The position numbers were made by a program, and so were the translations under genes. Under the pieces are notes generated by a model. The model worked only from the letters and a program-made list of their open reading frames with translations. It did not search any database and was not told the origin of the DNA. Positions 7,066-11,796 of a stretch of 11,796 nucleotides of DNA are shown piece by piece. This stretch comes from an uncultured Acetatifactor sp. (GTDB taxonomy: Bacteria; Bacillota; Clostridia; Lachnospirales; Lachnospiraceae). The stretch is from the NCBI GenBank assembly GCA_910577035.1, contig CAJTKW010000038.1, forward strand, positions 26,553-38,348, read 5' to 3'. How positions within the stretch are numbered: the stretch's first letter is position 1; every line of letters starts with the position of its first letter.

Positions 7066-7130
7066 GAAAAAGGGAAGCTGTAAATTTTCGTCATGCTCGC
7101 ATGTAAGAAAATTTACAGCTTCCCTTTTTC
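7066..7130. terminator. 24-bp perfect inverted repeat, probable bidirectional terminator
   Basis: The arms 7066-7089 and 7107-7130 are exact reverse complements over 24 bases, with a 17-base loop (7090-7106). The loop contains a smaller palindrome, CATGC-TC-GCATG (7092-7103). The outer ends are an A5 run on the left and a T5 run on the right, so in either direction a GGGAAGC/GCTTCCC stem is followed by U residues. It could end the deoB-prfC-lipoprotein transcript. It also lies only about 18 bases after the predicted start of the next transcript, so it may act as an attenuator or end a short RNA. Pairing is certain; function is inferred. Confidence 0.75.
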
Positions 7131-7133
7131 ATA

Positions 7134-7145
7134 GGGCGAAAGCCC
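7134..7145 (+). other. Small GNRA-tetraloop hairpin
   Basis: GGGC, GAAA, GCCC form a four-base-pair stem closed by a GAAA loop, a classic stable RNA tetraloop. It sits between the large inverted repeat and the tandem repeats. Short enough to occur by chance, but it adds to a continuous run of hairpins. Confidence 0.5.
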
Positions 7146-7157
7146 GTGAGCGAGGAT

Positions 7158-7333
7158 CCGCGAAGCGGAACGAGCGTGCACTGCGAGGAGCGCAGGGGCT
7201 TCGGAGACCGCGAAGCGGAACCGAGCATGCACTGCGAGGAGTGCAGGGGCTTCGAAGACCGCGAAGCGGAACCGAGCGTGCACTGCGAGGAGCGCAGGGG
7301 CTTCGAAGACCGCGAAGCGGAACCGAGCATGCA
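7158..7333 (+). repeat. 51-bp tandem repeat array, about 3.5 copies
   Basis: Units are 7158-7207 (50 bases, one C missing), 7208-7258, 7259-7309 and a partial 7310-7333. Each begins CCGCGAAGCGG, a perfect inverted repeat around GAA that contains GCGAAGC, a sequence known to form an unusually stable DNA mini-hairpin. It continues with ACCGAGC, TGCACTGCGAGGAG and GCAGGGGCTTCGAAGA. Units differ at few bases; an R and a Y position 15 bases apart are G/C, A/T and G/C in units 1-3. The array ends abruptly inside unit 4. It encodes no convincing protein. Confidence 0.9.
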
Positions 7334-7374
7334 GTGCTCTTTGGCAGAAGGGTGTTATGGAAATTCTGATTTAT

Positions 7375-7380
7375 GGAGGT
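7375..7380 (+). promoter_or_regulatory. Shine-Dalgarno site for the yqhY-like gene
   Basis: GGAGGT lies 7 bases before the ATG at 7388. The in-frame ATG at 7373 would overlap this site and has none of its own, so 7388 is the start. Confidence 0.85.
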
Positions 7381-7387
7381 AATTCAG

Positions 7388-7765
7388 ATGGAAAAAGACA
7401 TAGAGAAAAAGACAGTGGTGTTGAAGGATGAAGAAAATGTGGGCGTGGTGCAGATTGCGGACGATGTAGTGGCGATGATTGCATCTCTTGCCACCACTGA
7501 GGTGGAAGGTGTCAGTGCCATGTCCGGTAATATTACCAATGAACTGATGAGCAGGGTGGGCGTGAAGAAACTGACCAAGGGAGTCAAGGTAGAGGTGCTG
7601 AATAACAGCGTGGTGGTCTATCTGGCAGTAATTGTGGAGTATGGTTATAACATTCCGGCTACCTGCCAGAAGGTGCAGACGAAGGTGAAAGCCGCGATTG
7701 AGAATATGACGGGACTTGCCTGTACGGATGTCAATATTCGGATTGCAGGTATAAAGGTAAAATAA
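7388..7765 (+). CDS. yqhY: Asp23/Gls24 family envelope stress response protein (YqhY-like)
   Basis: A 125-residue protein of the Asp23/Gls24 (DUF322) family. The family signature is clear: GVVQIADDVVAMIASLATTEVEGVSAM (residues about 19-45), then GVKKLTKGVKVEVLNNSVVVYLAVIVEYGYNIP and a helix VQTKVKAAIENMTGL before a final strand VNIRIAGIKV. It has no signal peptide or membrane helix, so it is cytoplasmic or peripheral. In B. subtilis the paralogue YqhY is encoded between accC and nusB and has been linked to control of acetyl-CoA carboxylase; other family members are membrane-associated stress proteins. It lies immediately upstream of nusB, as in B. subtilis, which supports the YqhY assignment, but the acc genes are not beside it in this window. 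The role here is therefore inferred from family and order only. Confidence 0.9.
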   Translation: MEKDIEKKTVVLKDEENVGVVQIADDVVAMIASLATTEVEGVSAMSGNITNELMSRVGVKKLTKGVKVEVLNNSVVVYLAVIVEYGYNIPATCQKVQTKVKAAIENMTGLACTDVNIRIAGIKVK

Positions 7766-7779
7766 AGGGAAAAGACACG

Positions 7780-8190
7780 ATGGGACGACATGAGCAGAGA
7801 GAGCAGGTTTTCTTGCTTTTATTTCAGGCTGAATTCCATTTGCCGGCGGATATGCCCAGACAGATCAAGCTGTTTCTGGAAGATAATGAGGCAGTCGGCT
7901 CGCAGAAGGATGCTGATTATATCGAAAAGAGATGTAATCTGATTTGTGAGAAGATTCCGGAGATAGACAAGCTGATTAACGATAATACGGAGGGCTGGGA
8001 CACCGCCCGCATGGGGAAGGCGGAGCTTGCCATCCTGAGACTGGCGGTATATGAGATGCGTCTTGATGACGATATTCCGCCCAGAGTCGCTATTGACGAG
8101 GCGGTGGAGCTTGCTAAAAAGTACGGTCAGGAGAATTCCGGCGGTTTCGTGAATGCTATTCTGGCAAAAATAATAAAGCTGGGTGATTGA
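7780..8190 (+). CDS. nusB: Transcription antitermination factor NusB
   Basis: NusB binds boxA RNA with NusE (S10) and takes part in antitermination of rRNA operons. It is a cytoplasmic all-helical protein. Here it has 136 residues, the usual size. Visible family features are the N-terminal RxxREQVFLLLFQAEF helix (residues 3-18), the stretch DTARMGKAELAILRLAVYEM (about 74-93), and the C-terminal PPRVAIDEAVELAKKYGQENSGGFVNAILAKI (about 99-130), which is nearly diagnostic. The ATG at 7780 follows yqhY by 14 bases, with AAAGGGAAAAG as a modest ribosome binding site. Its last 8 bases overlap xseA, so the two are translationally coupled. Nothing unusual in length or key motifs. Confidence 0.97.
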   Translation: MGRHEQREQVFLLLFQAEFHLPADMPRQIKLFLEDNEAVGSQKDADYIEKRCNLICEKIPEIDKLINDNTEGWDTARMGKAELAILRLAVYEMRLDDDIPPRVAIDEAVELAKKYGQENSGGFVNAILAKIIKLGD

Positions 8191-9397
8191 TATTCGAAGC
8201 GTTTATACTGTAGGACAACTGAATTCATATATCAAAAATATGTTCACGCAGGATTATCTGCTGCAGAGCCTGTTCGTCAGAGGAGAGGTGAGTAATTGCA
8301 AATATCATGCCTCCGGACATATTTACTTTACGTTAAAGGACCCTGAGGGAGTGGTGAACTGTGTTATGTTCGCAGGCAACCGCACGGGTCTTTCTTTTCG
8401 TTTGGCTCAGGGACAGCAGGTGGTTGTGGGCGGCAGCGTTGACGTATACGCAAGGGATGGCAAATACCAGCTGTATGCGAAGCAGATTATCCTTGACGGC
8501 AGCGGCCTTTTGTATGAAAGGTTTGAGCAGCTGAAGCGGGAGCTGGAGGAATCCGGTATGTTTTCCCCGGAATATAAACAGCCGATACCCAGATACATCC
8601 GGACCCTGGGAGTGGTGACAGCAGACACGGGAGCGGCTGTGAGGGATATTATCCAGATAGCCGGGAGGCGGAATCCCTATGTGCAGATTATTCTGTACCC
8701 GGCCATTGTCCAGGGGGAGGCGGCGGCTTCCAGTGTGGTACGGGGGATCCGGATGCTGGAGCAGGCGGGCGTTGATGTGATGATTGTGGGCAGAGGCGGC
8801 GGTTCCATTGAAGATCTCTGGGCATTCAATCAAAGAGAAGTAGCCCAGGCTGTGTTTGACTGTTCCATACCGATTATTTCCGCGGTAGGACATGAGACGG
8901 ATACTACGATCATAGATTTTGTGGCCGATCTGCGGGCGCCTACTCCTTCGGCGGCGGCAGAGCTGGCAGTGGCGGATATTCGTGAGATTCTGGAGACATT
9001 GCACATGGACAGAGCCGAGCTGCAGCGTCTTATGCAGCGGAGGCTGCGGGACAGCCGTACGGCGGCAAAGCAGGCGGAGCTGCGGCTGAAGGCCGGCAGC
9101 CCTGCAGGGCGGATCCGGGAGAGGAAGATGCGGCTGCTGGGCATGGAGGAACAGCTGCAGTATCGGATGAAGGGGCTGCTGGAGACCAGGCGGCATGAGC
9201 TGGAGCTCTATATTCAGCGGATGAAGGGGCTTTCCCCCCTGGAAAAGCTGAACAGCGGCTATTCTTATGTGACGGACCGGAACGGTAGAAATATAAAATC
9301 CGTGCAGCAGGTGGAACCGGGCCAGCGGGTGACGGTGAGGATGACTGACGGAAGCTTTGAGGCAGAGGTAAACGGAATCATGCCTCTCCAGGCTTGA
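8183..9397 (+). CDS. xseA: Exodeoxyribonuclease VII large subunit
   Basis: XseA is the catalytic subunit of exonuclease VII, which degrades single-stranded DNA from both ends to oligonucleotides, acting with several XseB copies. The protein has 404 residues, in the normal range. Residues 1-100 form the OB-fold (YTVGQLNSYIKNMF, then VRGEVSNCKYHASGHIYFTLKD). The catalytic domain follows, with GAAVRDI (Asp155), VGRGGGSIEDLWAFN (Arg204), SAVGHETD (His237, Asp240) and ADLRAPTPSAAAE (248-260). These match the four residues known to be essential in the E. coli enzyme. A long charged coiled-coil stretch (about 265-355) binds XseB, and the end (about 355-400) contains SPLEKLNSGYSYV. The start is GTG at 8183, overlapping nusB by 8 bases with little Shine-Dalgarno, so coupling is expected. 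Confidence 0.97.
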   Translation: MIDIRSVYTVGQLNSYIKNMFTQDYLLQSLFVRGEVSNCKYHASGHIYFTLKDPEGVVNCVMFAGNRTGLSFRLAQGQQVVVGGSVDVYARDGKYQLYAKQIILDGSGLLYERFEQLKRELEESGMFSPEYKQPIPRYIRTLGVVTADTGAAVRDIIQIAGRRNPYVQIILYPAIVQGEAAASSVVRGIRMLEQAGVDVMIVGRGGGSIEDLWAFNQREVAQAVFDCSIPIISAVGHETDTTIIDFVADLRAPTPSAAAELAVADIREILETLHMDRAELQRLMQRRLRDSRTAAKQAELRLKAGSPAGRIRERKMRLLGMEEQLQYRMKGLLETRRHELELYIQRMKGLSPLEKLNSGYSYVTDRNGRNIKSVQQVEPGQRVTVRMTDGSFEAEVNGIMPLQA

Positions 9398-9474
9398 CGG
9401 GATACGGATGGGGAAAACTTCATTCGGTGTAAAATGCCGGGGAAACAGATTTATGGGCGGATGCACCTGGCGAT

Positions 9475-9480
9475 AGGAGG
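9475..9480 (+). promoter_or_regulatory. Shine-Dalgarno site for xseB
   Basis: AGGAGG sits 6 bases before the ATG at 9487, ideal spacing. The stop codon of a 22-codon upstream reading frame overlaps its first two bases. Confidence 0.85.
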
Positions 9481-9486
9481 TTAAAG

Positions 9487-9717
9487 ATGGCGGAAGAGAA
9501 GAAGGAGCGCAGTCTGGAGGAGAATTTTAAAGGACTGGAGGAAATCCTGGACAGGCTGGAGAGTGAGGATATTTCTCTGGAGGAGGCCTTCAGGGCGTAC
9601 AGCAGCGGCATGGAGCTTCTAAAGCTTTGCAATGATCAGATTGACCGTGTGGAGAAGCGGGTGCTGAAGCTTACGGAGGAAGGACAGATGGAGGCGTTTG
9701 AATATGGAGAACAGTGA
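9487..9717 (+). CDS. xseB: Exodeoxyribonuclease VII small subunit
   Basis: XseB is the small helical-hairpin subunit that binds the coiled coil of XseA and controls the activity of exonuclease VII. It has 76 residues, the normal size. The conserved pattern is present: SLEENFKGLEEILDRLESED (about 11-30), ISLEEAFRAYSSGMELLKLC (about 31-50), then a second helix ending in ERRVLKLT-like sequence (VEKRVLKLTEEG). A strong AGGAGG site fixes the start. It follows xseA after 89 bases, unusually far for this compact operon, and its last 14 bases overlap ispA. No missing elements. Confidence 0.95.
   Translation: MAEEKKERSLEENFKGLEEILDRLESEDISLEEAFRAYSSGMELLKLCNDQIDRVEKRVLKLTEEGQMEAFEYGEQ
9690..9694 (+). 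promoter_or_regulatory. Shine-Dalgarno site for ispA inside xseB
   Basis: GGAGG within the end of xseB lies 9 bases before the ATG at 9704 but only 3 before a TTG at 9698, so it decides in favour of 9704. Confidence 0.75.
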
Positions 9718-10624
9718 ATTCAGGGTTACATTGGGAAACAAGGTAAAAGAGATCAACGGGATTCTGGAAAAGTATCTTCCTGTCGAGGAAGGAAGGCAGA
9801 AGACAGTGATCGAGGCGATGAATTACAGTGTCAGGGCGGGAGGAAAGCGCCTGCGGCCCATGCTGATATGGGAGACCTTTCTGCTGTGCGGCGGCAGGGA
9901 GGAGGAGCGGGAGCTTGTGGAGCCCTTTCAGGCTGCAATTGAGATGATCCATACGTATTCGCTGGTGCATGACGATCTGCCGGCCATGGATAATGATGAG
10001 TATCGCCGGGGCAGGAAGACCACCTGGTCGGTGTACGGGGAAGCCATGGGTATCCTGGCGGGGGACGGGCTTTTGAATTATGCCTTTGAAACGGCGGCGA
10101 AAAGCTTTGGGCGGTGTCCGTCCCAAGAGCATTTGAGCAGGGCGGCAGCGGCGTTTGCGGCACTTTCCCGGAAGGCGGGCATCTATGGCATGATCGGCGG
10201 GCAGACGGCGGATATTGAGGCGGAAGGCCAGTTTGCACCTATAACAGGAGAACAGATGTTGTTCATTCACGAGCATAAGACGGCAGCACTGATCCAGGCA
10301 GCCATGACGGTGGGTGCCATTCTGGCCGGGGCAGGGAAGGAGCAGATTGACGCTCTGGAGAAATGCGGGTACAATGTAGGAATTGCCTTCCAGATTCAGG
10401 ATGACATTCTGGACGTGACAGGGGACAGCGCCGAATTGGGAAAGCCTGTGGGAAGCGACGCCCAGAATGGGAAACAGACCTATGTGACCTGGAAAGGATT
10501 GGAGCAGGCCAGGAAGGACGTGGCAGCATTGTCTGACGAAGCGGTCCGGATTCTGGACGGGTTTACCGACGGGCATGGTTTTTTGAAAGAACTGATTCTG
10601 GCGTTGATTCATCGCACGAAGTAA
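9704..10624 (+). CDS. ispA: Farnesyl diphosphate synthase (polyprenyl synthetase family)
   Basis: IspA condenses dimethylallyl and then geranyl diphosphate with isopentenyl diphosphate to make farnesyl diphosphate, precursor of undecaprenyl carrier lipid and quinones. It is a soluble all-helical enzyme of 306 residues, typical length. The substrate-binding GGKRLRP is at 46-52. The first aspartate-rich motif is D90-D91-LPAM-D96 with the spaced DDxxxxD form, followed by RRG. The second is D233-D234-IL-D237 (FQIQDDILDVTGDSAELGKPVGSD). Tyr85, five residues before the first motif, and the run YSLVHDDLPAMDND resemble the bacterial C15 enzymes, so farnesyl rather than longer products is expected; a geranylgeranyl product cannot be excluded. 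It overlaps xseB by 14 bases and precedes dxs, placing two isoprenoid genes together. Confidence 0.95.
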   Translation: MENSEFRVTLGNKVKEINGILEKYLPVEEGRQKTVIEAMNYSVRAGGKRLRPMLIWETFLLCGGREEERELVEPFQAAIEMIHTYSLVHDDLPAMDNDEYRRGRKTTWSVYGEAMGILAGDGLLNYAFETAAKSFGRCPSQEHLSRAAAAFAALSRKAGIYGMIGGQTADIEAEGQFAPITGEQMLFIHEHKTAALIQAAMTVGAILAGAGKEQIDALEKCGYNVGIAFQIQDDILDVTGDSAELGKPVGSDAQNGKQTYVTWKGLEQARKDVAALSDEAVRILDGFTDGHGFLKELILALIHRTK

Positions 10625-10651
10625 GAACCTCGCCGTGGAAAGGCACAGAGA

Positions 10652-11796
10652 ATGTTTTTGGAGACGATAGAGAAGGTAAATGACATAAAGAAAATCGACA
10701 GGGAAAACTGGGGTGAGCTTGCACAGGAGATCAGGAAATTCCTGATTGAAAAGATCAGCGTCACCGGAGGACATCTGGGCTCCAACCTGGGGGCGGTTGA
10801 GCTGACCATGGCACTGCATCTGGCGCTGAATCTGCCTGAGGATAAGATCATCTGGGATGTGGGCCATCAGTCCTACACCCATAAGATCCTCACCGGCAGG
10901 AAGGATGGGTTTGATTCCCTGCGCCAGTATCACGGTATGAGCGGTTTCCCTAAGAGAAAGGAAAGCTGCTGTGACGTATTTGATACGGGACACAGCTCCA
11001 CGTCAATTTCCGCGGGCCTGGGCCTGGTCAAGGCCAGAGACATCCGGGGAGGGAACAATACGATTGTCGCCGTTATCGGAGACGGCTCCCTGACGGGAGG
11101 GATGGCTTATGAGGCCCTGAATAATGCGGCGAAACTGGAAACCAATTTTATTGTGATCCTCAATGATAACAATATGTCCATTTCGGAAAATGTGGGCGGC
11201 ATGTCGAAATACCTGAATAATGTCCGCACCGCTACCGGTTATCTGGACCTGAAGGCAAATATTCTCCAGGCCCTGCGGGGGACAAAGCGGGGGGACAGCA
11301 CGATCAGGACGATCCGTAAGGTGAAGAGTAGTTTCAAGCAGATGGTGATACCGGGAATGCTTTTTGAGGATATGGGAGTAACGTATCTCGGTCCCGTAGA
11401 CGGGCATGACATCGAGGGACTTGTGAGGGTCATAGGCGAGGCCCGGCGGGTCAAGGGTCCGGTGCTGATTCATGCCCTGACCCAGAAGGGAAAGGGATAT
11501 GTCCCTGCGGAACGGCATCCGGCCAGGTTTCACGGGGCAGAGCCCTTTGACATAGAGACGGGCCTGCCCACCAACCCCAGGACGGTGGCCAATTACACGG
11601 ATGTGTTTTCCACAGTCATGTGCAAGCTGGGACAACGGGAGGAGAGAATCGTGGCGGTAACTGCTGCCATGCCGGACGGGACGGGGCTGAAGCGCTTCCG
11701 CAATATGTATCCGGATCGCTTTTTCGATGTGGGAATCGCCGAGGAGCATGCGGTTACCTTTGCCGCCGGTCTGGCGGCAGGGGGGTTAAAGCCGGT
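10652..11796 (+). CDS. dxs: 1-deoxy-D-xylulose-5-phosphate synthase, 3'-truncated by window edge
   Basis: Dxs joins pyruvate and glyceraldehyde 3-phosphate, with thiamine diphosphate and Mg, to make DXP, the first step of the MEP isoprenoid pathway and also a precursor for thiamine and pyridoxal. The frame runs open from ATG 10652 to the window end, giving 381 residues of an expected 620 or so. Family landmarks: TGGHLGSNLGAVELT (38-52), DVGHQSYTHKILTGR (69-83), FDTGHSSTSIS (110-120), the thiamine/Mg motif GDGSLTGG (143-150) ending at NDNNMSI (171-177), PVDGHD (248-253), and FDVGIAEEHAVTFAAG (358-373) containing the catalytic Glu365. A GGAAAGG site lies 8 bases upstream. It follows ispA after 27 bases and is the last gene of the operon seen here. 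No frameshift is visible in the part present. Confidence 0.96.
   Translation, partial: MFLETIEKVNDIKKIDRENWGELAQEIRKFLIEKISVTGGHLGSNLGAVELTMALHLALNLPEDKIIWDVGHQSYTHKILTGRKDGFDSLRQYHGMSGFPKRKESCCDVFDTGHSSTSISAGLGLVKARDIRGGNNTIVAVIGDGSLTGGMAYEALNNAAKLETNFIVILNDNNMSISENVGGMSKYLNNVRTATGYLDLKANILQALRGTKRGDSTIRTIRKVKSSFKQMVIPGMLFEDMGVTYLGPVDGHDIEGLVRVIGEARRVKGPVLIHALTQKGKGYVPAERHPARFHGAEPFDIETGLPTNPRTVANYTDVFSTVMCKLGQREERIVAVTAAMPDGTGLKRFRNMYPDRFFDVGIAEEHAVTFAAGLAAGGLKP

Larger units (their letters stand above)
7027..7387 (+). other. Structured 361-base intergenic region / long 5' leader of yqhY operon
   Basis: No gene is supported here. In order it holds the -10 half of a strong promoter, a 24-bp perfect inverted repeat, a short GGGC-GAAA-GCCC hairpin (7134-7145), about 3.5 copies of a 51-bp repeat, and a roughly 50-base unique stretch with the yqhY Shine-Dalgarno site. 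Several reading frames stay open across the repeat only because its period is a multiple of three; none has a ribosome binding site or looks like a protein. If the 7012-7041 promoter serves yqhY, this is a leader of about 340 nucleotides. Confidence 0.7.

Noticed and set aside
7158..7333. CRISPR array
   Set aside because: The units are direct head-to-tail copies without unique spacers, and no cas gene is present.
7341..7370. Possible promoter TTGGCA with TCTGAT just before yqhY
   Set aside because: The -10 matches only 4 of 6 and transcription would start within the yqhY ribosome site. The 7012-7041 promoter is far better.
7019..7382. Open frames of 78-116 codons across the repeat region, on both strands
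   Set aside because: The 51-base period is divisible by three, which keeps frames open without selection. They have no ribosome binding site, the proteins are Arg/Glu-rich repeats, and they overlap the hairpin and promoter.
9671..10993. 440-codon minus-strand frame opposite ispA and the start of dxs
   Set aside because: It lies opposite conserved enzyme motifs of ispA and dxs and encodes no recognisable protein; typical of antisense frames in GC-moderate genes.

Overview
The window is a stretch of chromosome from an endospore-forming clostridium, most likely a Lachnospiraceae-type gut anaerobe. The evidence is the spoIIIA sporulation cluster, very strong AAGGAGGTGAT-type ribosome binding sites, frequent GTG and TTG starts, and moderate GC content by eye. 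Every gene reads on the + strand. Both ends are cut: spoIIIAE lacks its 5' part and dxs its 3' part.

Region 1 (1-2689) is the end of the spoIIIA operon: spoIIIAE (partial), AF, AG and AH. It encodes mother-cell proteins of the channel that joins mother cell and forespore during engulfment. A near-consensus sigma-E promoter lies in the AG-AH gap (1874-1902), so spoIIIAH may have its own mother-cell promoter. SpoIIIAF is short and seems to lack the soluble ring-building domain.

Region 2 (2690-7026) starts with an extended -10 vegetative promoter (2739-2747). It reads deoB (phosphopentomutase), prfC (peptide chain release factor 3) and a transglutaminase-fold lipoprotein with a small in-frame tandem repeat.

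Region 3 (7027-7387) is a structured intergenic region. A strong sigma-A promoter (7012-7041) overlaps the end of the lipoprotein gene. It is followed at once by a perfect 24-bp inverted repeat with T/A tracts, then a GAAA-tetraloop hairpin, then about 3.5 copies of a 51-bp tandem repeat. Each copy carries the hyperstable GCGAAGC mini-hairpin motif. This is the least ordinary part of the window.

Region 4 (7388-11796) is a tightly packed operon: yqhY-like Asp23 protein, nusB, xseA, xseB, ispA and dxs. It matches the order I recall from Bacillus subtilis (yqhY-nusB-folD-xseA-xseB-ispA-dxs), except that folD is absent. In B. subtilis accB-accC lies between spoIIIA and yqhY; here that place is taken by deoB-prfC-lipoprotein and the repeat region. 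The operon joins transcription antitermination (NusB), single-strand DNA degradation (exonuclease VII) and isoprenoid synthesis (Dxs makes DXP, IspA makes farnesyl diphosphate).

I see no CRISPR array, phage gene, transposase, tRNA or rRNA. Most of the window is conserved core genome.
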